Below, one piece after another: positions 36,260 to 45,040 of a stretch of 64,000 nt of DNA. The notes beneath the pieces are model-generated. The model was not told the DNA's origin and did no database searches. It saw nothing but the letters and a program-made list of their open reading frames with translations. The position numbers and the translations under genes were made by a program. The stretch is taken from contig NZ_CP045997.1 in NCBI RefSeq assembly GCF_010233585.1, positions 7,486,621-7,550,620 of the forward strand, written 5' to 3'. This stretch comes from Spirosoma endbachense. GTDB lineage: Bacteria > Bacteroidota > Bacteroidia > Cytophagales > Spirosomataceae. Each line of letters starts with the position of its first letter. Position 1 is the stretch's first letter.

Positions 36260-37186
36260 CTACACGTTCATCAGCGATTCGCGACGACGCATCTTGCCTG
36301 CTGGAATACCAAACATCATTTTAAATCGACGGCAGAAGTAAGCGGTATCTTTATACCCTACTTCGGCCCCAATGGCCCGGATGCTCTTTTTGCTTGTACG
36401 CAAAAGGCCAACAGCCGCTTCCATTCGTTGGTACTCTATATAATCCTGCGGATTGATACCCGTCAGCATTTTAAAGTACTGTCCCACATAATCTTCAGAA
36501 ACGTTGGCAACGTTAGCCAGCACTTTGTTTGACAGGTCGCCCCCCAGATTTTCCTTGATATAAGCGAAAATATCGATTAAGCGCGGGTCTTTAAAATAAG
36601 TGCTGTTGGTAACCAACTGCTCAACAAACAGACGATTTTTCAGAATGTACCGAACAACTTCAATAACAATTTCTTCGGTCTTGATCTTAACAATACGTCC
36701 TTTTCCGGCCAGATCAGTCATGTCTTCGGCCAGAATCTGGTCGATTGTATTGGCCAGATGATCTTCGCGCTTAATGATGAACGGAGGCACATCGAGCGAG
36801 TTGAAAAAGTTCACGGAATCGAAGACCTTAGCCTCAAAGGACACATAGCCAAACGAATTAGGCAGATGGCCAATGAGCTTGGGATCGTGATTCCCTTCCC
36901 AGTACGATTCCCGGTGCGTCATAAACTCCTCATTCGAGACAGTTTTAGAGCTGGTGGGGTCTCCGTAGGTAACCGTGACATGCTTTCCTCCCGGAATGAA
37001 CAGCATATCGCCTACTTCAACCTTAACCCGTTCTTCGCCGATCGACACTTCGCCATTATATAAGATCAGCAGTGTATTCTCAACATCATAAAAGTTTTTG
37101 ATGGTGATCGGCTGCAAAATCCGAATGTTTCGGGCCTTAATAAATTTTACGCCCAGCGATTCAATTATTTTATTGTAGTCTTCCAT
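36260..37186 (-). CDS. AraC family transcriptional regulator
   Basis: 308 residues. The N-terminal half looks like a cupin-type sensor (VGDMLFIPGGKHVTV). The C-terminal AraC DNA-binding domain (about 205-302) has two helix-turn-helix units: LANVANVSEDYVGQYFK and IRAIGAEVGYKDTAYFCRRF, the latter with the family's GY-D-x-x-YF-x-RRFK block. It binds DNA as an activator or repressor; the ligand is unknown. It has its own promoter with a tandem repeat upstream. The nearest candidate targets are the acyl-CoA dehydrogenase and MaoC genes upstream, but no evidence ties them. Confidence 0.9.
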   Translation of the reverse strand: MEDYNKIIESLGVKFIKARNIRILQPITIKNFYDVENTLLILYNGEVSIGEERVKVEVGDMLFIPGGKHVTVTYGDPTSSKTVSNEEFMTHRESYWEGNHDPKLIGHLPNSFGYVSFEAKVFDSVNFFNSLDVPPFIIKREDHLANTIDQILAEDMTDLAGKGRIVKIKTEEIVIEVVRYILKNRLFVEQLVTNSTYFKDPRLIDIFAYIKENLGGDLSNKVLANVANVSEDYVGQYFKMLTGINPQDYIEYQRMEAAVGLLRTSKKSIRAIGAEVGYKDTAYFCRRFKMMFGIPAGKMRRRESLMNV

Positions 37187-37233
37187 AGCTGAAAGTAGAG
37201 TGCGTGTGAATGCTACTTGCGCTCAAAGTTGCA

Positions 37234-37265
37234 CAAAACTAATAATTTGTACAAAACTAATACAA
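37234..37265 (-). promoter_or_regulatory. promoter of the AraC-family gene
   Basis: Minus strand: TTG (37263-37265), 21 bases, TAGTTTTG (37234-37241). A second TAGTTTTG copy at 37252-37259 sits in the spacer, so ATTAGTTTTG is repeated at an 18-base interval. Confidence 0.6.
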
Positions 37266-37359
37266 GTATAAAAGTTTCCAAAAAATAAAAAAAATAGTGC
37301 GAATTCGTATCGAACACGCACTAGGTCTTTGGAAAAATTCTATTTTACTAAGAAAATAC

Positions 37360-38529
37360 TTAGCGAATGAGTTCTCGGGCTATAACTAATTTTTGGATTT
37401 CGGATGTACCTTCATAAATCTGAGTAATTTTTGCATCCCGCATTAAACGCTCCACGTGAAATTCCTTTACATAACCATAACCACCATGAATTTGAACCGC
37501 TTCGGTAGTGGCCCACATAGCTACATCTGACGCAAATAGCTTGGCCATTGCCGCTGCCTGAACATAATCTTTGTGCTCATCTTTCTGCCGCGCGGCCTTG
37601 TAAACCAGTAAACGAGCTGCTTCAATTTTGGTCGCCATTTCTGCTAATTTGAACTGAATCGCTTGATGGTCAAATATTTGCTTGCCAAATGCCTTCCGTT
37701 CCTGTGCGTATTTCAGGGATAATTCGTAAGCCCCGGCGGCAATACCCAACGCCTGGGCTGCAATACCGATCCGACCGCCATTTAGGGTCGACATGGCGAA
37801 CTTGAAACCAAAACCATCGTCGCCAATACGGTTTTCTTTAGGAACCTTAACGTCGGTGAACAGTAATGAATGGGTGTCGGAAGCCCGAATTCCCATCTTG
37901 TCTTCCTTCTTGCCGACCACAAAACCGGGTGTTCCTTTCTCAACGATCAGGCAATTAATGCCCCGGTGTTTTTTCTCACGATCGGTTTGGGCAATGACCA
38001 GACAGATGCCCGAGGAGTTGCCGTTAGTGATCCAATTCTTTGTGCCGTTTAATAAATAATAATCGCCTTTGTCTTCGGCTAGCGTGCTTTGTGACGTCGC
38101 ATCGGAGCCAGCTTCGGGTTCCGAGAGGCAAAAAGCACCAATGGTTTCTCCAGTGGCGAGCCTGGTTAAGTATTTCTGCTTTTGCTCTTCAGTACCATAC
38201 GCTTCCAGACCATAGCAGACAAGTGAGTTATTGACTGACATGACTACTGAAGCTGATGCATCAATTTTAGAGATTTCTTCCATGGCCAGCACGTAAGAAA
38301 CCGTATCCATGCCACCACCGCCGTATTCTGGAGAAACCATCATACCCAGAAAGCCTAATTCGCCCATCCGCTTCACCTGTTCGGTTGGGAAACGGGCCTC
38401 ATTATCGCGCTCAACAATGCCGGGCAGCAGCTCATTATGCGCAAAATCGCGCGCAGCTTCCTGTACGGCCTGGTGTTCTTCTGACAAATTAAAATTCAAT
38501 CCCTGTAACTCCAGAGCTGCCGTTGCCAT
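37360..38529 (-). CDS. acyl-CoA dehydrogenase
   Basis: 389 residues, standard length. N-terminal helical domain, then FCLSEPEAGSDA (FAD/substrate loop), GTKNWITNG and DKMGIRASDTH in the middle, and the C-terminal QIYEGTSEIQKLVIARELI, whose Glu in YEGT is the short-chain/butyryl-type catalytic base. The reaction is alpha,beta-dehydrogenation of acyl-CoA in fatty-acid or branched-chain catabolism, passing electrons to ETF. Upstream is a MaoC-type hydratase in the same direction, so the next beta-oxidation step is close by, though two hairpins separate them. Confidence 0.95.
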   Translation of the reverse strand: MATAALELQGLNFNLSEEHQAVQEAARDFAHNELLPGIVERDNEARFPTEQVKRMGELGFLGMMVSPEYGGGGMDTVSYVLAMEEISKIDASASVVMSVNNSLVCYGLEAYGTEEQKQKYLTRLATGETIGAFCLSEPEAGSDATSQSTLAEDKGDYYLLNGTKNWITNGNSSGICLVIAQTDREKKHRGINCLIVEKGTPGFVVGKKEDKMGIRASDTHSLLFTDVKVPKENRIGDDGFGFKFAMSTLNGGRIGIAAQALGIAAGAYELSLKYAQERKAFGKQIFDHQAIQFKLAEMATKIEAARLLVYKAARQKDEHKDYVQAAAMAKLFASDVAMWATTEAVQIHGGYGYVKEFHVERLMRDAKITQIYEGTSEIQKLVIARELIR

Positions 38530-38577
38530 CTGAATTTCTTGGTTTTAGTTGATCGTAGTCGCTTGTTGTGAATACCC

Positions 38578-38640
38578 AGGCTTTTCGCTTCGATCCGTGC
38601 CACGGTTCAAAACCGTGGCACGGATCGAAGCGAAAAGCCT
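38578..38640 (-). repeat. dispersed hairpin element, copy B
   Basis: Perfect 30-bp arms (38578-38607 and 38611-38640) with a 3-base loop CAA. It contains AACCGTGGCAC next to the loop and outer ends ending AAAAGCCT. It lies between the MaoC stop and the acyl-CoA dehydrogenase start and probably terminates the MaoC transcript. Confidence 0.9.
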
Positions 38641-38665
38641 AATACTGTAAAGGTAAATAAAAGTG

Positions 38666-38697
38666 GAATGAATAGTATGCACGCATACTATTCATTC
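38666..38697 (-). terminator. second hairpin, overlapping the MaoC stop codon
   Basis: Perfect 15-bp arms (38666-38680 and 38683-38697) around a 2-base centre; the right arm includes the MaoC stop codon (38692-38694). Confidence 0.7.
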
Positions 38698-39162
38698 GAA
38701 GAGCAATACAATTAGTTCTGCTATACAGGCCGGTTTCTGTTCGCCATCTACTTCAAATACGCATTCGATCACCGCTCGAACGCCCTTTGTACTTTCGTTC
38801 GTATTTTGTGGTTCTACGTGATGTAGCCACGCTTTCATTCGCAATTTACTACCAACGGGTACGGCATTGGTAAAGCGAATTTTATTCGCCCCGTAATTAA
38901 TTCCCATTTTTACCGATTCGATTGAGTAGAGCTCAGCTAACAATCGGGGAGCTAATGAGAGGGTCAGAAAACCATGAGCAATGGGTGTTTTATAAGGCGA
39001 TTCGCGGGCTGCCCGTTCCGGATCTGTATGAATCCATTGGTAATCGCCGGTCGCTTCGGCAAAAAGATTAACCGCTTCCTGCGTAATGGTCATGTGTGAG
39101 GTTTCTCCCAGCGGTTGACCCGTATGCGCTGAGAATTCGGCCAGATTTGCGAAGATTTGCAT
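38692..39162 (-). CDS. MaoC family (R)-hydratase
   Basis: 156 residues. A single hot-dog domain with the hydratase-2 motif: YQWIHTDPERA (Asp/His pair of the active site), SPYKTPIAHGFLTLSLAP and INYGANKIRFTNAVPVG. It hydrates trans-2-enoyl-CoA to (R)-3-hydroxyacyl-CoA or a related thioester, in lipid metabolism. Cytosolic. The neighbouring acyl-CoA dehydrogenase would supply enoyl-CoA. No PHA synthase is nearby, so a storage-polymer role is not supported. Confidence 0.92.
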   Translation of the reverse strand: MQIFANLAEFSAHTGQPLGETSHMTITQEAVNLFAEATGDYQWIHTDPERAARESPYKTPIAHGFLTLSLAPRLLAELYSIESVKMGINYGANKIRFTNAVPVGSKLRMKAWLHHVEPQNTNESTKGVRAVIECVFEVDGEQKPACIAELIVLLFE

Positions 39163-39235
39163 CTATGGTGAGAGGTAAAGATGAACTCTATACTGCGATT
39201 AACGCTTTCCGCCATTCTTTTGCAACTTTGCCGGT

Positions 39236-40039
39236 ATGAATAGAGTTGGCGAGGTCAAATTTTTTGCGTTTGAAAATAACCAATTAGCTTATCGACAAGT
39301 TGGTTACGGCCCCGCTACGCTAATCGCCTTCCATGGTTTTGGACAAACGGGGCACGTGTTTGCAGGACTTGAGAAGCTCCTTGGCCAACAATACACGATT
39401 ATTGCCATTGATTTATTCTTTCACGGACACAGCCATTATGGTAATGTTGACCTGTTAACCAAAGCCACGTGGCAAAGTTTAGTCGGAGCTTTTCTTCAAT
39501 CGCAAGAAATTGATCGATTTTCGATCATAGGTTTTAGTCTGGGTGGACGATTTGCCCTGACAATGATCGAAGCGTTTGCAACCCGTATCGACCGGCTAAT
39601 CCTGATTGCACCCGATGGCATCACCTATAATCAGTGGTATTGGCTGGCTACGGGCTCGTCTGTTGGGCGTTGGCTCTTCCGGTATATGCTGACTCATTTA
39701 TCGTTGCTAAACTCGCTTGGGCATAGCCTAACGCGCCTGGGCTTACTAAACCGGACGGTTATGCGATTCGTTGAAATTTCGCTGGGCACGCCAGAACAGC
39801 GCGATCTGGTTTATCAAAGCTGGACCCAGTTCCGGCTTATCAGGCCTGATCTGAACCAGATAGGCAATTTGCTTAATGAGCAACCAATTCAGGTTCGTTT
39901 TTTTACGGGCGCTTTTGATCGTCTCGTGCCGGGCCGATATATCATTCCACTAACAAAACGGCTCCGTCGCTACGAATTGACGGTTTTACAAACAGGACAC
40001 AACCACCTGATTGAGTTGGCTGGCCAGCGACTTGTGTAG
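39236..40039 (+). CDS. alpha/beta hydrolase
   Basis: 267 residues. Oxyanion-loop HGFGQTG (about 31-37), nucleophile elbow GFSLGGR with Ser101, and a C-terminal TGHNHLIEL with the catalytic His. No signal peptide. The substrate is unknown; the fold covers esterases, lipases and C-C hydrolases. It is divergent from MaoC (74-bp gap) and nearly abuts the convergent TVP38 gene (6-bp gap). Confidence 0.85.
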   Translation: MNRVGEVKFFAFENNQLAYRQVGYGPATLIAFHGFGQTGHVFAGLEKLLGQQYTIIAIDLFFHGHSHYGNVDLLTKATWQSLVGAFLQSQEIDRFSIIGFSLGGRFALTMIEAFATRIDRLILIAPDGITYNQWYWLATGSSVGRWLFRYMLTHLSLLNSLGHSLTRLGLLNRTVMRFVEISLGTPEQRDLVYQSWTQFRLIRPDLNQIGNLLNEQPIQVRFFTGAFDRLVPGRYIIPLTKRLRRYELTVLQTGHNHLIELAGQRLV

Positions 40040-40044
40040 AAAAG

Positions 40045-40716
40045 CTATTTTAACGCTCGTTGGATGACCTGCCATAGCCCGGCAATCGAAACAATAACCA
40101 GAAAGACCACGATTACCTGGGTCCAGCTACTTTGATTCGGATTTTCCAGTAATGTTCGGATTTCGCGGGCTTCGTGCCCCGACCAGATGGCCAGTAATGT
40201 TCGGGGCATCATACCAAGAAGGCCCCCCAGAACAATATTTTTTAACCGTGCGCCCGAAAGAGCAAACAATAGATTCGTGAGCCCGAAGGGAAGAATAGGG
40301 GAGAGCTTTGCGAAAAAAATAACTTCTAACTCCTTATTCAGAATGCGATCCAGTACCGATTGGGCTTTGGGGTTCTGTCGCAGGAATTCGAGAAATCGGT
40401 CATGATCGAGCCAACGAACGAGCAGATTGATGAATAAGATGCCGCCCAGATTGATGGTAAAAAGAGGAAGTATAGCCTGCCATCCTAAAAAATAACCAAA
40501 AATCAAGGCCAGCATCGTCGGTGGTGTTAAGGCGGCAGAGGTTATGGCACAGACAAGTGTGATAACACCCCACTGCCAGGTCGTAAAATTTGCAATGGCG
40601 GCTTCATGAAGAATGGCATAATAAGTCAGTAAAGACGTAAATACGATTGGCGTTACAGACATAACAATGCCTGCAATAGCCGGTCCAGTAAGGTTTTTAA
40701 GAATGGATGATTTCAC
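40045..40716 (-). CDS. TVP38/TMEM64 family (VTT domain) membrane protein
   Basis: 223 residues with about five to six membrane helices. The VTT signature is visible as FGYFLGW, RFLEFLRQNPK and the loop AKLSPILPFGLTNLLFALSG. Family members are DedA-like and implicated in lipid or small-metabolite movement across the inner membrane; the substrate here is unknown. Divergent from the PLP-enzyme gene, with the start 120 bases away. Confidence 0.88.
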   Translation of the reverse strand: MKSSILKNLTGPAIAGIVMSVTPIVFTSLLTYYAILHEAAIANFTTWQWGVITLVCAITSAALTPPTMLALIFGYFLGWQAILPLFTINLGGILFINLLVRWLDHDRFLEFLRQNPKAQSVLDRILNKELEVIFFAKLSPILPFGLTNLLFALSGARLKNIVLGGLLGMMPRTLLAIWSGHEAREIRTLLENPNQSSWTQVIVVFLVIVSIAGLWQVIQRALK

Positions 40717-40815
40717 GTCTTAACAAACTCACAAAGGGCGGATGTGGTTTCGGCAATGCAAATATCCTCTCTACAGATTGCCAGGCGTTTACAGATACCC
40801 GCATTGTGTGCGCTT

Positions 40816-40823
40816 TACTTTTG
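40816..40823 (+). promoter_or_regulatory. -7 box before the cystathionine synthase/lyase gene
   Basis: TACTTTTG, a full -7 match, 13 bases before ATG 40836, implying a very short leader. No clear TTG at 17-23 bases. Confidence 0.5.
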
Positions 40824-40835
40824 TTACCTTCGGGC

Positions 40836-41975
40836 ATGAAATTCGGAACGAAAGCCATCCATGCCGGTATAGAGCCGGACCCCACAACGGGTGCCATCAT
40901 GACGCCCATTTATCAAACGTCGACCTACGTGCAGGAGTCGCCGGGCAAGCATAAAGGCTATGAATACGCCCGAACACAGAATCCTACACGAACCGTGTTG
41001 CAGAATAATCTGGCCGCTCTTGAAAATGGCAAGCATGGTATTTGCTATTCGTCGGGGCTGGGCGCTACAGATGCCATTCTGAAGCTATTTAAACCCGGTG
41101 ATGAGATCATTGCAAGCAATGACCTCTATGGTGGTACCTACCGGATTATGGTACGCGTTTTTAGTGAATTTGGGCTTATCTTCAAATTTGTCGATTTGTC
41201 AGATCCGGCTAAGCTCGAAGCGTTAATCACACCGGCTACGAAAATGGTCTGGATCGAAACGCCGACCAATCCATTACTACGTCTGGTCGATATTGAAGCG
41301 ATTGCGGCTATTACCAAACCGCGTACTATCCAGCTCGTTGTCGATAATACATTTGCTTCGCCATACCTACAGAATCCTCTGGACCTGGGTGCGGATATTG
41401 TGATGCACTCGGTCACTAAATACCTGGGTGGCCATTCTGATACGGTGATGGGGGCTATCGTGCTGAACGATGACGAAACCGCGCAACGGCTGGCTTTTAT
41501 CCAAAATGCCTGCGGTGCCGTACCGGGACCACAAGACTGCTTTCTGGTGCTTCGTGGTATCAAGACCCTTCACGTTCGGATGCAGCGTCATTGCGAAAAC
41601 GCTCAGAAAGTGGCTCAATACCTACAGCAACACCCTAAAGTGAGCCAAGTTTATTATCCCGGACTGGAATCTCACCCCGGCCATGAGCTTGCCAAAAAGC
41701 AGATGCGTGGCTTTGGCGGTATGTTATCGTTCGAACTGAAAGGCGACCTGATGCCTGAAGCCGTACGGGTTATGGAAAGTTTTGAGGTATTCTCACTTGG
41801 CGAGTCACTTGGCGGAGTTGAGTCACTGTGTACGCATCCAGCCAGCATGACCCATGCCAGCATTCCCAAAGAAGAACGCGAAAAAAACGGCCTGAAAGAC
41901 ACCCTAATCCGGCTCAGCGTGGGCATCGAGGATATTGAAGACTTGATACAGGATCTTGAGCGTGCGATTGGATAA
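40836..41975 (+). CDS. cystathionine gamma-synthase/lyase (PLP, Cys/Met metabolism)
   Basis: 379 residues from ATG 40836; the frame continues upstream to 40707, but MKFGTKAIHAG is the family's classic N-terminus. PLP residues: SSGLGATDAI for phosphate binding, VDNTFASPYLQNPL (Asp contact with the pyridine ring) and HSVTKYLGGHSD with Schiff-base Lys195. C-terminal SLGGVESLCTHPASMTH and RLSVGIED. The enzyme either makes cystathionine (MetB) or cleaves it to cysteine (CGL); the two cannot be told apart by eye. A 27-bp hairpin follows. Confidence 0.93.
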   Translation: MKFGTKAIHAGIEPDPTTGAIMTPIYQTSTYVQESPGKHKGYEYARTQNPTRTVLQNNLAALENGKHGICYSSGLGATDAILKLFKPGDEIIASNDLYGGTYRIMVRVFSEFGLIFKFVDLSDPAKLEALITPATKMVWIETPTNPLLRLVDIEAIAAITKPRTIQLVVDNTFASPYLQNPLDLGADIVMHSVTKYLGGHSDTVMGAIVLNDDETAQRLAFIQNACGAVPGPQDCFLVLRGIKTLHVRMQRHCENAQKVAQYLQQHPKVSQVYYPGLESHPGHELAKKQMRGFGGMLSFELKGDLMPEAVRVMESFEVFSLGESLGGVESLCTHPASMTHASIPKEEREKNGLKDTLIRLSVGIEDIEDLIQDLERAIG

Positions 41976-42012
41976 GTTTGCCAGGACGAACAACCTTCGG
42001 GGATGTTGTGAA

Positions 42013-42074
42013 TGCGAAGTGGGGCTTGATTTGACTTTGCCAGAAAACAAAGTCAAATCAAGCCCCACTTCGCA
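42013..42074. terminator. 27-bp hairpin between convergent genes
   Basis: Perfect 27-bp arms (42013-42039 and 42048-42074), 8-base loop, between the cystathionine enzyme stop (41975) and the TonB receptor stop (42084). Confidence 0.85.
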
Positions 42075-42083
42075 ATAGCCGGT

Positions 42084-44480
42084 TTAGAAGCGTATTCTCA
42101 CCCCAGCCAGGAAATTCCGTCCGGCCTGCGGGTAATAGCCATTATCGGCTGTTACCTTGCCTTCCGAAATGTAAGCGTATGTATAGCCGTTTGACTCATA
42201 CAACTCATTAAGAACGTTATTGAACAACAGCGTGAACGCAATCTCCTGAGCGAATTTCGGCTTGATGGAGTAAATTGCCCGAATGTCGTTCGTGAAATAG
42301 GCATTCAGTTTCCGGCTTTCATTCGAGGTATTGTCCATATACTGTTTCCCAACGTATTTTGAGAGTAAGCCCAGTTCCAGACCTTTGACGGGCGTAAACA
42401 ACAATTGCGATCCGGCAATAGCGTTCGGTGAGAACGAAATATCTGTCTCGCTATACTGACGGCTTTCCTGCTGGCCGTTATCGAAGTTGTCGAGATATTC
42501 CGTAAAATTCTGGATTTTGTTCCGGCTGAAGGTGGCATTAACATTCCAGCGGAGTTGTTTGGCGAGTCGTATACCGGCTTCCAGTTCCAGACCTGCACGA
42601 TAGCTGACCGGAATATTTACCCGGTTATAAGCGCCTACGTCGTTGAGCTGGCCCGATAAAACCAACTGATTCTGATAATTCATGTAGTAGGCATTAACCG
42701 TAACGGCCACCTGCTCGGTCTGGATCTTGTAGCCTGCTTCATAATCAATTAGCCGCTCGGCTTTTGGGCGACTCTCCGGTGTCGATTGCGTATAATCGTT
42801 CCGGTTGGGCTCCCGATGCCCCACGCCAACCGATCCATACACCGTACTGCGGTCGTTGATGGTATAGGTTATGCCTGCTTTGGGATTAAAAAATGTTAGT
42901 GTAGCGTCCTGCTGAACGTTTTGTAGTTTGCTGTTAAAGCCCAGAAACGAATAATAAACCTGGCGAATCTGCGCATCTACAAATCCGTTTACTTTTGGGC
43001 TGAATTGATAAAATGCTTTCGCGTATACATTAAAATCGCGCTTCGTAGCATCATCGTTATAATAACGTTGGCGGATATCGGTATTTCCGGCGACGCGTGC
43101 CCAGATAATCTCCCCGTAATGCGCTCCCTGATATTGATTCCAGCCTCCGCCAATGTTAGCCGTTAGCTTTCCAAAACTGTTGTAATCAAAGGAAAAAACA
43201 GTGCCGTAGAAATTATTATCAAGCCACAAACGACGGATAAGGTCCGTTTGGGCAATCGTCGAATCGCCAATAACGACATTGGGAAGGCCATACTTACTGT
43301 AGGCATCCTCAGGTTTAAACTCTTCGTAATAGCCTTTCCCTTTTGTGTAGAAAAAGGACAGATTTGCCCGCCAGTTTTTGCTTAGCTCGTGCGAACTGAT
43401 TAGCTGGTAATTGTCCTGCTGGTAATTATCCGTCTGATTGTCGTACGTAAACGAATTGTAGGTTCGATTGGTCTTAAGCAATGCTTCGGGTACGCCGTTC
43501 CATGCCTGATAGGTTTGCTCCTGCCCCGAAAACACGTTTAACCGGATGAAGCTCTTTTTCGAATAATAACCGCCTGATACATAGAATGATCGTAAATCAG
43601 AGAATGCCCGATCAATGTAGCCATCGGAATAGATTTTAGACAATCGGGCATCCAGCACAAAATGATTGTTTAACAAACCTGTTCCGGCCAGTACGTTCAC
43701 CTTGCGCGTTCCAAACGAACCGCCCGATAAATTCACTTCTGCGTAGGGTTTGTCTTCGAGCTTATTGGTCTGAATGTTGACCGATGCGCCAAAAGCCCCT
43801 GCCCCATTCGTAGACGTGCCAATGCCCCGCTGGATTTGAATACTGCTCACGGAAGAGGCAAAATCGGGCATATCCACAAAATAGGTCCCCTGCGATTCTG
43901 CATCATTGTATGGAATCCCATTGAGCGTCACATTGACGCGGGTCGCATCGGACCCACGAATACGAATACCCGTATACCCGACTCCGGTGCCTGCGTCAGA
44001 TGTGGTGACAATAGAAGGTGTGAAGTTGAGCAACTGAGGAATATCCTGTCCTAAATTCAGCTTATTTAAATCCCGGCGTGTGACATCGGTATAGGCAATG
44101 GCCGATTTCTGATTAGCCCGTGTGGCGCTGACAACGACCTCATCGACGGCTACGGCGGTTTTCTTTAAATTGATCGAAACGGTTGTGTTTTGCGCCAATT
44201 CAACAGCCTGCATCTGCGTTTCGTAACCTAGTAAGGAGATCCGAAGTGATAAGGAGCCTGGTTTTAGATTCGTAAGCAAAAAGGAACCATTGGCATCGGT
44301 AAAGGTGCCTTTATACGTTCCGTCAAGGGTGATCGCTGCACCGGGCAATGTGCCTCCATCAACGTCATTGACGGTTCCGGAAATAGTGAATTGAGCCCAG
44401 ACAGGCGAACTGTATAGCCACAGAAGTGTAACAAGCGAAGTAAGATAGACGGAATGCCGCCCAGACGTACCTTTTTTCAT
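42084..44480 (-). CDS. TonB-dependent receptor, probable thiamine(-derivative) importer
   Basis: 798 residues. Signal peptide (about 1-29, ending PVWAQ), CarboxypepD_reg-like domain (about 32-115), plug (about 120-235: RIRGSDATRVNVTLNGIPY, DMPDFASSVSSIQIQRG) and a barrel that ends in an aromatic residue (VRIRF). The substrate call comes from context: a TPP riboswitch sits in its 5' leader, so the receptor should be made when thiamine pyrophosphate is low. Known thiamine-regulated outer-membrane receptors in Bacteroidota support this. No inner-membrane PnuT or thiamine-kinase gene is adjacent here. Confidence 0.9.
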   Translation of the reverse strand: MKKGTSGRHSVYLTSLVTLLWLYSSPVWAQFTISGTVNDVDGGTLPGAAITLDGTYKGTFTDANGSFLLTNLKPGSLSLRISLLGYETQMQAVELAQNTTVSINLKKTAVAVDEVVVSATRANQKSAIAYTDVTRRDLNKLNLGQDIPQLLNFTPSIVTTSDAGTGVGYTGIRIRGSDATRVNVTLNGIPYNDAESQGTYFVDMPDFASSVSSIQIQRGIGTSTNGAGAFGASVNIQTNKLEDKPYAEVNLSGGSFGTRKVNVLAGTGLLNNHFVLDARLSKIYSDGYIDRAFSDLRSFYVSGGYYSKKSFIRLNVFSGQEQTYQAWNGVPEALLKTNRTYNSFTYDNQTDNYQQDNYQLISSHELSKNWRANLSFFYTKGKGYYEEFKPEDAYSKYGLPNVVIGDSTIAQTDLIRRLWLDNNFYGTVFSFDYNSFGKLTANIGGGWNQYQGAHYGEIIWARVAGNTDIRQRYYNDDATKRDFNVYAKAFYQFSPKVNGFVDAQIRQVYYSFLGFNSKLQNVQQDATLTFFNPKAGITYTINDRSTVYGSVGVGHREPNRNDYTQSTPESRPKAERLIDYEAGYKIQTEQVAVTVNAYYMNYQNQLVLSGQLNDVGAYNRVNIPVSYRAGLELEAGIRLAKQLRWNVNATFSRNKIQNFTEYLDNFDNGQQESRQYSETDISFSPNAIAGSQLLFTPVKGLELGLLSKYVGKQYMDNTSNESRKLNAYFTNDIRAIYSIKPKFAQEIAFTLLFNNVLNELYESNGYTYAYISEGKVTADNGYYPQAGRNFLAGVRIRF

Positions 44481-44571
44481 GAACTGAAAATGGTTACGAT
44501 AGGCAAGGGGTCAAACCTATCTTTAGGTGTAATTTTTAGTTTATTTTATCACGGCCTTATCCGCGATTACA

Positions 44572-44647
44572 TTTCCCTTCGCGGCATTACCCGCGCAGGT
44601 TCAATGGGTATAATCTCAGCCCGTTGTTATGAGGCACCCCTTGGAAG
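44572..44647 (-). promoter_or_regulatory. TPP riboswitch (thi-box)
   Basis: Minus strand, from about 44647 down to 44572. The sequence has the conserved TPP aptamer blocks: GGGGTGCC, CTGAGATTATACCC, TGAACCTG and GGTAATGCCGCGAAGGGAA, in the order and spacing of the class. The 5' TTCC and 3' GGAA segments pair as P1. About 90 bases separate it from the receptor's start codon, enough for an expression platform. The aptamer binds thiamine pyrophosphate and normally shuts the downstream gene off. Confidence 0.93.
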
Positions 44648-44657
44648 ATTAGCGATG

Positions 44658-44685
44658 CAAAGTTAAGTCAATTTTAACAAAACAA
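44658..44685 (-). promoter_or_regulatory. promoter driving the TPP riboswitch
   Basis: Minus strand: TTG (44683-44685), 17 bases, TAACTTTG (44658-44665). Transcription would start at about 44650, just ahead of the aptamer. Confidence 0.65.
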
Positions 44686-44730
44686 GATTTCGTCTCTGAC
44701 GTTTCTAGCTTTATACCAGTTTATTGACGT

Positions 44731-44958
44731 ATGAGCGAGTTTGATTTAGTTGTATTACAGGAGGATGCCGCCGACGGGCGCCTAAAAATGGGCGATGTTG
44801 GCACGATTTTAACCGTTTACAATGAAGGGCAAGCCTTTGAAGTAGAATTTGTGACATTAACCGGCGAAGCAGTAGCTATTGAGACCTTATTGGCCCACCA
44901 AATTCGCCCGGTTCGACCCTCAGAAGTGATGGCCGTTCGCGATATGGCGGTTCAATAA
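44731..44958 (+). CDS. DUF4926 domain protein
   Basis: 75 residues, the whole of a DUF4926 domain: LKMGDVGTILTVY and AFEVEFVTLTGEAVA are its typical strands, and the protein ends shortly after LLAHQIRPV. Small cytosolic proteins of this type often accompany toxin-antitoxin or Imm-like loci, but none lies next to this one. Function not known. It is 82 bp upstream of a TPR gene in the same direction. Confidence 0.82.
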   Translation: MSEFDLVVLQEDAADGRLKMGDVGTILTVYNEGQAFEVEFVTLTGEAVAIETLLAHQIRPVRPSEVMAVRDMAVQ

Positions 44959-45013
44959 ACAACTCTTCTGTAAACTTTTGAGCATTACGCTTTTCCGCAA
45001 TAACAAATATTCC

Positions 45014-45021
45014 TAATTTTG
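45014..45021 (+). promoter_or_regulatory. -7 box before the TPR gene
   Basis: TAATTTTG 19 bases before ATG 45041; no TTG partner at the right distance was found. Confidence 0.4.
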
Positions 45022-45040
45022 CAGTCCAAATTGCAAACAA

